Positions 1-12,100 of a stretch of 64,000 nucleotides of DNA are shown piece after piece. The notes below the pieces were generated by a model, which worked only from the letters and a program-made list of their open reading frames with translations, had not been told where the DNA came from and searched no databases. Origin of the DNA: Ariolimax columbianus (taxonomy: Eukaryota; Mollusca; Gastropoda; Stylommatophora; Arionidae); contig JAVGWX010000011.1 of the NCBI GenBank assembly GCA_036924085.1, positions 31,184,386-31,248,385 of the forward strand, given 5' to 3'. The translations under genes and the position numbers were made by a program. Positions within the stretch are counted from its first letter, which is position 1, and each line of letters starts with the position of its first letter.

Positions 1-118
1 CAAGACAACTTCCCTAAGAGAGACAACTCTGACCACAAACAACTGCTGCCTTACAGATAGGCTAGGGACAGCCAAAGGCTAAGGAGGGCATCCCTACAGA
101 AACGCCTGTTGAAATCAG

Positions 119-1519
119 ATGCACTGGGCAACAGGCTTAACGAAACAGTGCAACGTATATCGCTGTATGATAACGGTACAACCTAACAGAAAAAAGTGTG
201 GCGCTCATCCTGTGGAGTCCCGCCAGGCAGCGAGAGTGCCGGACCTCACGCCTCGAAGGGGCCCACCCAATGCTACTGGAGGTCACCCACCCATGTGCTG
301 TGGAGTCAAGGCACAAGGTGATGGGGCAAAAGCTATTGACCAAAAACCCAAGATCCTCAGAATACTACAGTGGAATGTGGAGGGAGTCATTAACAAAAAG
401 CTTTCCCTAACACACCACCTTCATGAAAGTAAGATTGACGTGGCATGTATCCAGGAAACGCACCTCAACAACAACCCCAAATTCTCAATCAGAGGATACC
501 AGACCTTCCGTCTTGATAGAGAAGGTCACAAAGGAGGGGTTCTGATGCTGACACGTAACTGCATACCGAGTAGCGCGGTAGCTGTCAATCACACCGGACA
601 AGCAGAAATTGTAGGAGTCGACATAAGGACACAAGAAACAAAGATCTGCACCTTCAACCTGTATGGCCCAACGAACAAAGACCTGTCGCTCTCGAGTATG
701 GAAATCAAGGACTCCAGCTGCATAGTAGTTGGAGACTTCAACTGCCACACAGAGAGATGGGGATATTCGGATACAGACAACAGAGGTGATGAAGTAGAAG
801 ACTGGGAGATAGACACAAATCTCTATCTTATCAATAGGCTGGAGGACAGCCATAGCTTCTATTCTAGAACATGGGATACCACCTCTACTCCAGACATGGC
901 CTTTTCCACGGTGGATATTCACCACAAAATAGACCGCCAGGTGCTCAACCAATTGGCAAGTAGCGACCACAGGCCAATTAGGCTAGAAGTTAATATGGAA
1001 GTAGGCCCACGGGAAATAAAACCTCTCCCACGTTGGAACTATAAACGAGCCGACTGGGATAGATTTGCACTGCTGACAGATGGGCTGTGTGAAACCATCA
1101 ACACATGGAATAACAATTTGAAACCCATGGTGGAAAGCCTAAGCAAAGTAATAATGCAAGCAGCCACCGAAACCATCCCAAGAGGGGCAAGGAAAAACTA
1201 CAAGCCATATTGGAATGATGAATTGCAGAAAGCGGAAGACGAAGTCTCAAATGCTAGGAACATGGCAGAGAGAGAACAATCTATGGAGGCAAATATCACC
1301 CTCAAAGCCATCACGGTGAAATACAAAAGAACACTGAACCAAATAACAAGAGACAGCTGGAAAAACAAAACAGAAAGCCTGAATTTAGATAAAGAAGGGA
1401 ACAAACTATGGAAGTTAGTCAGAGCCATGAATGAGAAAACTCCATCAAATAAACAAATTACGATCAAGCAGGGCGACAACATGCTTACTGGAAAAAAAAG
1501 CAGCAAACGCCCTTTATAG
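119..1519 (+). pseudogene. LINE ORF2 N-terminal part: EEP endonuclease domain
   Basis: The open frame encodes a phosphodiesterase-fold endonuclease that nicks target DNA for retrotransposition. The domain starts about residue 79 of the frame (ILRILQWNVEG). Catalytic landmarks follow in order: WNVEG, QETHL (the metal-binding Glu), GDFNCH (Asp/Asn) and SDHRPI (the SDH motif). The first ATG is probably not the true start, because residues 1-75 look like the end of an upstream ORF read through. The frame ends at 1519 because of a single-base length change in the run of eight A near 1491-1498; RT continues in another frame straight after it. Confidence 0.88.
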
Positions 1520-3165
1520 AACATTATGCCAGAGCAAACCACATTGATGTCCCTACAGACAGGCACACAGACATTAATGAAGAACACAAGAACCACGACA
1601 ACATCAAGATGGCACCAGAGGAGCACATGATGGCAAAACTAACCATGAATGAGGCCATGAGAACTTTAAAGAAAAAGAAATCGCCCGGAAAAGATGGGGT
1701 AACAAACGAAATGCTGATGGGGTTGGGTCAAACAGCAAAGAAGAAGTTACTGTCAGTCCTGAACCAAAGCTTATAAAGGGGAATTGTACCGCAGGCATGG
1801 AAAGACGCTGTACTTATACCAGTACTAAAGAAAGAAAAAGATAGAGCAGATCCAAATGAATACAGGCCTATCAGTCTACTGAACTGTGTAGGAAAACTGA
1901 TGGAGCGTATGATAAACACCAGACTGATGTGGCATCTGGAAGAAAAACACATACTAATTCCACAGCAAGCAGGCTTTAGACAGCACAGATCCACTGTAGA
2001 CCAGATCACTCTCATAGCCCAGGAAATAGAGGATGCTCACCAGGAGAAAAAACACACAGTAGCAGTTTGGGTGGATTTAGAGAAGGCATTTGACAAGGTG
2101 TGGAAAGAGGGACTTAAAGTCAAGCTACGAAGAAGTGAAGTTTGTGGGAAAATGTACAGATGGATCAGCCACTACCTCGAAAACAGAACAGCCAGAGTTC
2201 AAGTACAAGGGCAGATGAGCAAAAAGGTGACACTTGAGCAGGGAGTACCCCAAGGGGGAGTACTGTCACCCACACTTTTCCTGGTGTATATAAACAACAT
2301 TACAGAGAATATACCAAGAAGAGTTCACAGCTCCATGTTTGCAGACGATCTGGCTATGTGGATCTCTGAAAAAAATCTCACCATAGCAAGAAATCGGATG
2401 CAGCAGGCCATAACAAATTTGGAGGAGTGTGCGAACTCATGGCTGGTCAAAATAAATGAGGAAAAAACAACATGTACGATATTCTCGCTTTCAAACAAAC
2501 CCCAGAACACCAAAATAAGTCTTAATGGCAAATATATGCGGCCAAACGACAACCCAAACTACCTGGGAGTCACATTTGATCGGCGCATGACATGGAAAAA
2601 TCAGATTGAGAGAAACCGAATGAGAGCCAGACAAAGAATGGCAATCATGAGGAAACTTGCTGGCACAAGCTGGGGAGCAGACGAAAGTATACTCAAGAAA
2701 CTGTACACTGGAAGAGTGAGACCAGTTCTCGAGTATGGCATTGCGGCATGGATAACAGCAGCAAAGGCAAACTTTGATTAAATTAGCAAACTTCAAAACC
2801 AAGCCATGAGAGTTATAACAGAAGGCATGAAGTCAACGCCAATTGTAGAACTTGAAAAGATTACAAATCTGCAATCCATGACCGACAGAAGAGACTGCAG
2901 AGTCCAGCAGCAAGCAGAGAAACTCAGAAGACTGACAGACCATCCAATGCATCAGAGACTAAATAGATTTGGAAATGGGAAACTAAATCGGAGAAACTTT
3001 GCAGAAATAGCCAAAGCAAAGATGAGCGAAGACCCTATGAACACATTAATAACACCAAAGCCCATCCCTACTGTACGCAAACCTACCTGGAAGCAGCATA
3101 TATTTCTGGAGGTGGTAGAAAAAATACCAGGTATTGGAAACAAGAACAGCCAGACTGAAAAATAA
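1500..3165 (+). pseudogene. LINE ORF2 middle part: reverse transcriptase and thumb/connection
   Basis: Read in one frame from the A-run, the sequence gives the RT fingers (SPGKDGVTNEML, NEYRPISLLNCVGKL), palm (DLEKAFDKVW, QGVPQGGVLSPTLF) and catalytic box FADDLAMW at about 2339-2362. The region from 1900 to 2781 is uninterrupted. Stops at 1773 (after LNQSL), 2779 (after KANFD) and 3163 (after NSQTEK) are single nonsense changes with the frame continuing across them. The element is therefore fairly young but cannot make a full polyprotein as sequenced. Confidence 0.9.
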
Positions 3166-4014
3166 AGAAGAGATATAACCCTGAGGTACATAACGAAAAA
3201 CTACCCAAGCATGGACTGGACCCATGCATACACCGACGGTTCTGTAACAAACACAACACAGAACGGAGGGGCAGGGGTATTCCTGAGCCTACCAAATGGT
3301 AGAAAAATAACATAGTCAGTGGAAACTGGAAAATACTCAAGCAATTTCAGAGCGGAGGCAGAGGCACTGAGGGCTGCAGCAGAAGCAATGCTGACAGGCA
3401 AAAGAAATGAAAGCAGATAGTCCTGTTTACAGATGCCCTGGCCGTAGTCACAGCACTAAAAAGCCAGAAAAATACTGAACTTAATGATTTAAGAGCAGTA
3501 CTCTGTCAACTATGCCAGCAGTCCACACCAAAAATAGTAGTGGTACAGTGGGTGCCACTATAACATCCAAAGCAACGAGGAGGCAGACAGATTGGCAAAA
3601 GAAGGTGCAAGACTACCACAACCAGATCCTAGTGTGACCTACGAAGAGTCCAAAAGGTTTATTAGGGCCAGATTCATGGACAAATGGGAAACAGAGCATA
3701 CTGGCTGCACAAAAAATGATGCCTATTACCAGCTGAACAGAAGAGAGCAGGTCGTAGTCTTCAAACTCCGTACAGGCCACAACAGACTGAGGTATCACCT
3801 ATTCAATAAACTGAAGATAGGTGGCACTGACGAATGCACTTGTGGTACTGGGAAAATGACAGCTGAACACCTGCTGCAAAACTGCCCGACATACGAGGAC
3901 CAGAGAAAGCACATGTGGCCATCACCAGTGGCAACACTAGACAAGCTCTATGGCAGTGTCGACAGCCTCAGGATGACCGCTGCTTTTTACAAAAAAATGC
4001 AGGTTGACGTTTGA
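3166..4014 (+). pseudogene. LINE ORF2 C-terminal part: RNase H and Cys/His tail
   Basis: RNase H begins near 3211 with the motif YTDGSV, then NGGAGVF and SNFRAEAEAL (catalytic D and E). A stop at 3313, a 1-nt deletion near 3410 and a 5-nt deletion near 3555 damage it; together the deletions restore frame. From 3592 to 4014 the frame is open: FKLRTGHNRLRYHLFNKL, then CTCGTGKMTAEHLLQNCPTY, a C-x-C...H...C zinc-binding pattern typical of this LINE group, and the natural stop. The same tail recurs at 6176, 36669 (reverse) and 63470. Confidence 0.9.
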
Positions 4015-4040
4015 CAGCGTACGAAGAAAAAGAATATTGT

Positions 4041-4575
4041 TAGTTAAAGGTTTGCTGTCTGGATTCTTTTGATAAAGGCACGGTCCTTTCAATCCCAGAG
4101 CTCAGTATTTTAGATGTCTGGACGTATTGGCAAGTGTATGGATGCGTGTGTGTTTGTTAGTAATGTGTTGGTGTGTGTTATCCACTATGACATCTTTACT
4201 GCTCTGTCAATGTTTTCTGCACTTGGAGAAGTGGTCATACCGAGAAAAATCCCCGACATCTGCAGTAACACTGAACACGAAGTGATTTCAAACACGCTAT
4301 GTCTTCTTCTATGATTACCTGTCCAATCGTCCCCCTCTGATTCTCACAACCAGTATGTCTAGAATATTCCCGACAGATTATGGGCATGATACTCGAGATA
4401 ATACTCGCGATAATAAGGTTATCGCATATACCGGACTTTGGCAGAAATAAAAATGAAAGTACAAAAGAATATGTGTGTATGCTTTGTAGGCTACATGAAG
4501 ACTTTTGAAAGAGTAATTAAGCACGAAATGTAATTAAATGTCTCATTGGTCTAGACGGTAAAGACACAAGATTTC
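4041..4575. other. No gene seen
   Basis: About 530 bases between the LINE 3' end and the next RT scrap. I see only short frames, no repeat array and no recognisable domain. Confidence 0.5.
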
Positions 4576-4581
4576 TTGAGT

Positions 4582-4782
4582 AATCTGTACTTGAAACATA
4601 CTGCGTCAGTGAGATCGGACTGGGCTTGCATCCCACGTATCGATGGAGGGGCGCGACAAGTGTGTGTACTGTCCCCGTGCATGTTCAATATCTACACGGA
4701 ACGGATTTTCAAACAGACAACAGATATGTCGGGGCTTATCCTAGAAGACCTGACAATAAACAACATTAATATACGCATATGA
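4582..4782 (+). pseudogene. RT palm fragment of another LINE
   Basis: Translation gives VRSDW...IDGGARQVCVLSPCMFNIYTERIF, which matches the RT block usually read as GVRQGCVLSPxLFNIYxE, with Gly lost in RQG. It is a short relic of a different LINE from the one at 1-4040. No flanking RT motifs were found, so the copy is truncated on both sides. Confidence 0.6.
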
Positions 4783-4854
4783 TACAGTTTAGTTTTGTTG
4801 GCAGGAAATGAACAAGATTTGCTGGAGATTTGGGGATAGGAGACTAACGTCTGT

Positions 4855-5170
4855 TCAGGCAAAACATACTGGTTAGACATGTCAGTCAGGGTCAGGTAAA
4901 ATATACTGGCCAAGACCCAACCCCTCACTTCCAAGCAGTTTTCCTGGAAACATGCTGTTGTGTGGCGATCTGCTGACGAGAGATAGGATTGACATGATCC
5001 ACGTTGTAGTGAGCGACATGTAGATGAAGCCAAGCATAACACAACCGCCTGGGGAACCGCGGTCCACCTTCATCAGCACGCTCGGGATGAGAGAAAAGCT
5101 ACTGTAACTCACCATTTCCGGTTGCACAAAAGAGTAAGCCAAGTCATCGTGGGCAATCAACAACTACAAC
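4855..5170 (+). repeat. Dispersed repeat, family P (copy 1)
   Basis: This stretch aligns by eye with 30770-31080 and 61500-61815. Shared blocks include 'aaaatatactg', 'gacatgatc', 'gaagc(c)aagcataacacaa' and 'ccaccttcatcagcac', ending in a CAA-rich end (caacaacta). A reverse-strand piece is at about 20225-20350. It may be the 3' end of a retroelement with a CAA tail, but no protein domain is visible. Confidence 0.6.
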
Positions 5171-6117
5171 TGAGGCTAGTATCACAAATAAACAACATCG
5201 TCAAGAGCTTAGATTTAGAACTGTGACAAGTTAAGAATTGCGATTCTTGACACAAACGACATAACATCATCTATGTAGATAAGATTTCGTTCCAGATACA
5301 AACTTTATCCTATCTGGTACAGTTATAACCAAGAGGGCTGCAAAAACAAAACAAAATTTAAAATAAGACAGGTTTGGTCAAGACAGTATTAAAAAACGTA
5401 TACACATACTGATATCAAGATTCATAAATCAGAATTTGTAAAATGAAAATGCTCATCTAGTGTCCATGCACCTCCCTGTTTTTTGCGCGTAGACATGGAC
5501 ATTGAATAAACAGCTGGACAAGAGAGAGACATTCTAGATTTGGGTTTAAAGAATTAGTGAACCATGTCTCGTGGAAAGAAAAGAAAACAAACGCGGAAGT
5601 ACTGAAAACGGAGATCGATTAGGAACTGCTGTCATAAATTAGAGTTAGACAGTTGAGATAGCTTTTGGCCAAAAAACAATGCATACCACAATGGTGAAGA
5701 CAATACTAGAGAGTACGATGAAAGGCAGTCGTCCAACAGACAGGCAACGTTATAAATTTCAGATAACATCAGGAGATGAATTTGAAAGAGTTTGTCAGAT
5801 TGCACAATCAGAACAAGATATACATTATGCTGGAGATCCATTGCAGCCGACCTTGTCGAGATGGCACGTGGGCTGAAGTACTGATATGTATATCTGAGAC
5901 ATCATGAATTTGAGCTGCTTTCTGGCTCACAAACTTTGTCCTAGAAGATAAGCAGTGGCCACTGCATGACTGGGCAGCAGACATACAGGCCTTATTCCAA
6001 AAGGAGTTACTGTCTCAGTTCTACTTCGTCTTAGTGTACCTTTAGGTGGCTTTGACAAACGAAGAAATCAAGTGTATATAATTTCAGTATTTACAAAAAT
6101 AACTGTCTTTTTGTTTA
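5171..6117. other. No clear gene; possible LINE 3' scrap near 5679-5876
   Basis: A 65-codon frame at 5679-5876 has a weak resemblance to the extreme C-terminus of LINE ORFs (a Gly-Arg-Pro-like segment, then a short helix). It is not good enough to assign. The remainder shows no domain or array. Confidence 0.35.
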
Positions 6118-6131
6118 ATATCCATGCTCTT

Positions 6132-6676
6132 CAGTACTCTGTCAACTATGCCAGCAGTTTGCACCAAAAAGAGTAGTGGTACAATGGGTTCCCTCCCACT
6201 GTAGCATTCAAGGCAACGAGGAGGCAGACATACTGGCAAAAGAAGGTGCAAGGTTACCACAAGCTGATTCTAGTGTGACCTACGAAGAGTCCAAAAGGTT
6301 TATTAGGGCCAGATTCATGGACAAATGGGAAACAGAGCATACTGGCTGCACAAAAAATGATGCCTATTACCAGCTGAACAGAAGAGAGCAGGTCGTAGTC
6401 TTCAGACTCCGTACAGGCCACAACAGACTGAGGTACCATCTATTAAATAAACTGAAGATAGGTGGTACTGACGAATGCACCTGTGGTACAGGGAAAATGA
6501 CCGCTGAACATCTGCTGCAAAATTGCCCGACATACGAGGACCAGAGAAAGCACATGTGGCTATCACCAGTGCCAACACTAGACAAGCTCTATGGCAGTGT
6601 CGACAGCCTCAGAATGACCGCTGCTTTCTTCAAACAAATTCAAGTTGACGTCTGACAGCGTACGAAGAAGAAGAAG
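6132..6676 (+). mobile_element. 5'-truncated LINE copy with 14-bp TSD
   Basis: The 3' 545 bp of the same LINE family as 1-4040, carrying the end of RNase H (VVVQWVPSHCSIQGNEEAD) and an intact Cys/His tail to the stop at 6655. The 14-base sequence atatccatgctctt stands immediately before it (6118-6131) and after its (GAA)n tail (6677-6690). Perfect TSDs and an open frame from 6176 mean a recent target-primed insertion. Confidence 0.93.
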
Positions 6677-6690
6677 ATATCCATGCTCTT

Positions 6691-7084
6691 GATACTTATA
6701 GGAATGACATATATGGCATTGATAATGTAACTTCCGGTTCATTAATATTTCGATTTTCAACACATAATGAGTTTATATAGCTACAATGTTACACAATGAA
6801 ATGGCAGTTTGTGTACACTTTCAACCTAAATCACACTTGCCATCATAAGGCTAACAATGCACTGGCTAAACAAGTGAGATATCTGGATACAATTATAGAA
6901 AGGAAATTAAAGAGGTCAATTCAGTATTAACAATTAAATTACAACAGTAACAACATGGTGAATTACAAATATACAGAAACATGTGTATGTGCTCAATCTG
7001 GCATTATTGCATGTCTTAACAGATTTCTTATGTTGGAACGGACGCGTGTTCCTAATTCAACTAATGCATGTCGACCAAACTTTT
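6691..7084. other. No gene seen
   Basis: About 390 bases of AT-rich sequence without an assignable feature. Confidence 0.5.
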
Positions 7085-7450
7085 AAAGTGAACAATTACT
7101 AATGGTGACCACATTTGAGAGAAGTTTGTGATGGTGACCACATTTGAGTGAACAGTTGGTAATGGTAACCACATTTGAGTGAATAGTTGCTAATGGTGAC
7201 CACATTTGAGAGAACAGTTGGTAAGGGTAACCACATTTGAGTGAATAGTTGCTAATGGTGACCACATTTGAGTTAACAGTTGGTAATGGTGACCACATTT
7301 GAGGGAGCAGTTGGTGATGGGGACCACATTTGAGTGAACAGTTGGTTATGGGGACCACATTTGAGTGAACTGTTGGTGATAGGGACCACATTTCCCTGAA
7401 TAGTTGGTGATGGTGACTACATTTGAGTGCATAGTTGGTGATGGTGAGCT
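7085..7450. repeat. 31-bp minisatellite
   Basis: About eleven imperfect copies of a 31-bp unit built on 'gaccacatttgagtgaac' followed by 'agttggtaatggt'. Spacing is 31 (for example catttg at 7141 and 7172). The unit length is not a multiple of three. Confidence 0.9.
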
Positions 7451-7559
7451 ATAACCTAACTGTAAGTTGGGTACACATTAACAAATAAATCCCCGATACA
7501 CCTGGGTGGACTGAAGCGTGGCGGTAGCAGGAGTTGAACTCCGTACCTGTCCCTTTAAA

Positions 7560-8020
7560 AGCTAGTTCTTGAATTTATAGCATTACTACAATTAGTGTTA
7601 CTACAGTTACTACTACAATTATAACTAATATAACTACAACTACTATTAATATTGCAATATGCAAAAATGACACTTACTACTACAAGAACTACTTTCACAG
7701 CTACAATTGTTGCTATACAAACTACTACAACAAGTATTACTCCAATTATTACAACTGTTAATGTTATTACAACTACTACTGCTATTACAATTACTACTAC
7801 TACTACAGCTGCCATTACAACTACTATTACAATTACTACTAATACTACAATCACAGCTGATATTACCATTATTACAAATACTATTACAATTACTACTACT
7901 ACTACAGCTGCCATTACAACAACTACTATTACAATTACTACTAATACTACAATCACAGCTGATATTACCATTATTACAAATACTAATATAACTACTGCTC
8001 TGACAGCTATTACTACTTCT
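7560..8020. repeat. Trinucleotide-rich low-complexity tract
   Basis: A degenerate run of act/att/aca triplets, with one internal duplication of roughly 80-90 bp (the segment around 'acaatcacagctgatatt' occurs near 7850 and 7945). Thr/Ile-rich and Val/Ile-rich frames on the two strands are artefacts of composition. Confidence 0.85.
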
Positions 8021-8125
8021 TTAATATTAAAGTTCTACCATTTTTTATTCCCGTTATCTATAGTAAACAAATACAACAATTGATTGGCCTCAGCCTCGTT
8101 TCATGCTATCCCAACCGACAGTAAC

Positions 8126-8638
8126 TCACAAACGTGAACAGAGTAACCCTCGTACCAACTCGAGCTCCTCAAACTCATCGCTAGAATACGTTTCGCCTTC
8201 ATGGTTAATGTACGCATCATTTCCTCTTGGTTTGCTGTCAACGCTTGTGTCCACAAAAATGTCCCGCCTATGGTTCCCATTAACAGTGTTGCCAAGTAAG
8301 GTGCTGCCTTTCTCACAAAAGTTATGACGTCTCAATGAATCGTCTATCGTTTGGTGTTCATGCTTAGGCCCTGCAATTCCAATCAAAAATCATATTTCAA
8401 CAAAAAGAAAATGGACAAAGTAATGTCTAAAAAAAAAGAAAAGGTAAACCATAACGTGAATTCTGTATAACTTAGCCATCGATAGTGGTATTGGCTTGAA
8501 ACGCCTTGTATTATAGTCTGTTTCATAATGGTTGCCGTCAATTGCCGTCTTATACACCCTTCCACCGATAAACGTGATTTTTTCGCGTGGTTTTATATTT
8601 TCAATGTCCCAAAGACATTTTAATTTACATTTTGTCAT
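8126..8638 (-). other. Two adjacent unrecognised open frames
   Basis: On the minus strand an ATG at 8638 opens a basic frame (MTKCKLKCLWDIENIKP...) that runs to 8390. A second frame at 8386-8126 is acidic near its end (YSSDEFEELELV). A pyrimidine-rich stretch and 'ttgcag' lie between them, which suggests a possible intron, but I could not find a donor that keeps frame. I do not recognise a family. They may be exons of an unknown gene or decayed transposon coding sequence. Confidence 0.25.
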
Positions 8639-8639
8639 G

Positions 8640-9125
8640 TGTGCCGTTTTCTTAAAGCGGCTAGTTCATTTGATTTTTGTTAGCAAAGGATTTATTTTTG
8701 TTCCTGCAGAAAATAATTTACCATACATTTTTAAAACGTTATCTGTCTTTACGCAGAGGCGTCTCTCCAATTCGAATGAATCTTTCCACATTATATACCA
8801 CATAATGTCCTTTTTACTGTAGTTCATATCTTGTAGGTACTATAAGAAGTAACTGCAGTTCATAGAAAGAATGTGTGAAGATGTACAAGCACGTAATATA
8901 TAGAAGATAGAAAGTACTTACTTCAGATGGATTAGTCTAGTTTTATAAATATATGGTGGAACAAAACAAAAAATCGGTATAATACAGTTCTGAGATCCAT
9001 CTTTTATCTGATTGAGGTGGCCTTAAAAAGGACTACTTTGATGGAAGCTTCTATCTCTCTGAAAACAAACATGTCAGTTAATTCCTCCTTTAATCAGAGT
9101 CAGAGGATTCCAACAAATTGACAAC
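8640..9125. other. No gene seen
   Basis: Non-coding by inspection. It may contain the 3' end of the DNA transposon whose transposase lies at 9130-13600, but I could not identify terminal inverted repeats. Confidence 0.4.
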
Positions 9126-9129
9126 TACT

Positions 9130-12100
9130 CTCGATTAAACGAACGACAGTCCATCTTGTTTCCTAGCCTTCTTCCTCTTTTAAGACATGGTCCTCACATT
9201 TAGCCCAATAATCTTTGTCTATATTTGAGAGGGCGTCATATGTTATTCTTTCATATCGCATAGTTTTAGAGTTTTTTTTTCAGCTGTTACTTGTCCTTTA
9301 GCTTTCACCTAAACGAGTTCAATTGATGTTAGTATGAATGAGTGGCAGTCTCAAACACATATGACCATGCTCTTGGATCAACTTGTCTTTATCACAATTA
9401 CGTTCCCTTTCATGTTTACTTGACAAGGGAAAACAATTTAGGTTCTAGATACGTTTCGTTAAATGGTATGTGTTGTTTGTGAGCCACATCTTTTATACTA
9501 GATGATGTTGGGATGTTGTCTACTTGTGCCACGGCGTTGTGGTATGATGCATTGTCCATTATCAGACAGGAGTGTCTATCCAAGGACGGAAGAACAGTTT
9601 TTTTCAATCCACTCTCTAAATATATTACCATCTCGGTATGATAGTCCCGATTGTCCGTATAATTTGAAGGAAATACAAGTTCTGCATTCTTTACCAGCCC
9701 ATTATGTCTGCTACCTGCATGTGCTATTTTCAATCAATGTCATTTGCCACTTGGTACACATCTTGGTAATCGTTCCATCCGCTGGCTGCCATTTCTTTTT
9801 TATTTGTGTAGTGAGTATTTATCCAAGTTTCATCCACAAATACAATACCGTAACATTGTTAACGCCTACTTCACGTAAATACTTGCTTCTCGTGGATACT
9901 AGATGCTGCTTCTCACAGATGACGTTTCTCGCACTAGCAAACTTTCTCAAGGTCAAGAGTATACCCCTTACAGTTCTCCACAATTCAGATTTCGATACAT
10001 CAATGTCATTGTGTGCTCTCAGACTCCACAACTCAGATTTCGATACATCAATGTCATTGTGTGCTCTCAGACTCCACAATTCAGATTTCGATACATCAAT
10101 GTCATTGTGTGCTCTCAGACTCCACAACTCAGATTTTGATACATCAATGTCATTGTGTGCTCTCAGACTCCACAACTCAGATTTCGATACATCAATGTCA
10201 TTGTGTGCTCTCAGACTCCACAACTCAGATTTCGATACATCAATGTCATTGTGTGCTCTCAGACTCCACAACTCAGATTTCGATACATCAATGTCATTGT
10301 GTGCTCTCAGACTCCACAACTCAGATTTCGATACATCAATGTCATTGTGTGCTATCAGACTCCACAACTCAGATTTCGATACATCAATGTCATTGTGTGC
10401 TCTCAGACTCCACAACTCAGATTTCGATACATCAATGTCATTGTGTGCTCTCAGACTCCACAACCCAGATTTCGATACATCAATGTCATTGTGTGCTCTC
10501 AGACTCCACAACCCAGATTTCGATACATCAATGTCATTGTGTGCTCTCAGACTCCACAACTCAGATTTCGATACATCAATGTCATTGTGTGCTCTCAGAC
10601 TCCACAACTCAGATTTCGATAAATCAATGTCATTGTGTGCTCTCAGACTCCACAACTCAGATTTCGATACATCAATGTCATTGTGTGCTCTCAGACTCCA
10701 CAACTCAGATTTCGATACATGAATGTCATTGTGTGCTCTCAGACTCCACAACTCAGATTTCGATACATCAATGTCATTGTGTGCTCTCAGACTCCACAAC
10801 TCAGATTTCGATACATCAATGTCATTGTGTGCTCTCAGACTCCACAACTCAGATTTCGATACATCAATGTCATTGTGTGCTCTCAGACTCCACAACTCAG
10901 ATTTCGATACATCAATGTCATTGTGTGCTCTCAGACTCCACAACTCAGATTTTGATACATCAATGTCATTGTGTGCTCTCAGACTCCACAACTCAGATTT
11001 CGATACATCAATGTCATTGTGTGCTCTCAGACTCCACAACTCAGATTTCGATACATCAATGTCATTGTGTGCTCTCAGACTCCACAACTCAGATTTCGAT
11101 ACATCAATGTCATTGTGTGCTCTCAGACTCCACAACTCAGATTTCGATACATCAATGTCATTGTGTGCTCTCAGACTCCACAACTCAGATTTCGATACAT
11201 CAATGTCATTGTGTGCTCTCAGACTCCACAACTCAGATTTCGATACATCAATGTCATTGTGTGCTCTCAGACTCCACAACTCAGATTTCGATACATCAAT
11301 GTCATTGTGTGCTCTCAGACTCCACAACTCAGATTTCGATACATCAATGTCATTGTGTGCTCTCAGACTCCACAACTCAGATTTCGATACATCAATGTCA
11401 TTGTGTGCTCTCAGACTCCACAACTCAGATTTCGATACATCAATGTCATTGTGTGCTCTCAGACTCCACAACTCAGATTTCGATACATCAATGTCATTGT
11501 GTGCTCTCAGACTCCACAACTCAGATTTCGATACATCAATGTCATTGTGTGCTCTCAGACTCCACAACTCAGATTTCGATACATCAATGTCATTGTGTGC
11601 TCTCAGACTCCACAACTCAGATTTCGATACATCAATGTCATTGTGTGCTCTCAGACTCCACAACTCAGATTTTGATACATCAATGTCATTGTGTGCTCTC
11701 AGACTCCACAACTCAGATTTTGATACATCAATGTCATTGTGTGCTCTCAGACTCCACAACTCAGATTTCGATACATCAATGTCATTGTGTGCTCTCAGAC
11801 TCCACAACTCAGATTTCGATACATCAATGTCATTGTGTGCTCTCAGACTCCACAACTCAGATTTCGATACATCAATGTCATTGTGTGCTCTCAGACTCCA
11901 CAACTCAGATTTCGATACATCAATGTCATTGTGTGCTCTCAGACTCCTCAACTCAGATTTCGATACATCAATGTCATTGTGTGCTCTCAGACTCCACAAC
12001 TCAGATTTCGATACATCAATGTCATTGTGTGCTCTCAGACTCCACAACTCAGATTTCGATACATCAATGTCATTGTGTGCTCTCAGACTCCACAGCTCAG

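Larger units (their letters stand above)
1..4040 (+). mobile_element. Non-LTR retrotransposon (LINE) with endonuclease, RT and RNase H
   Basis: One element on the plus strand shows, in order, an apurinic-type endonuclease, reverse transcriptase, RNase H and a Cys/His-rich C-terminus. This domain order is that of the RNase H-bearing I superfamily (I/Nimb-like); the exact clade is not settled. It ends near 4040 with the tail cgtacgaagaa followed by A/G-rich bases, the same 3' end seen at 6676, 36627 (reverse) and 63744. The 5' end is probably at or before the window start. Lesions are few: one frameshift in an A-run near 1495, stops at 1773, 2779, 3163 and 3313, and two small deletions near 3410 and 3555 (1 and 5 bp against the copy at 62804). 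Confidence 0.9.

Noticed and set aside
7500..7560. tRNA gene
   Set aside because: Contains a B-box-like 'ggagttcaactcc' on the minus strand, but no foldable tRNA with anticodon arm and acceptor stem could be recognised. At most an old SINE scrap.
7555..8083. Thr/Ile-rich and Val/Ile-rich ORFs
   Set aside because: Products of a degenerate trinucleotide tract.
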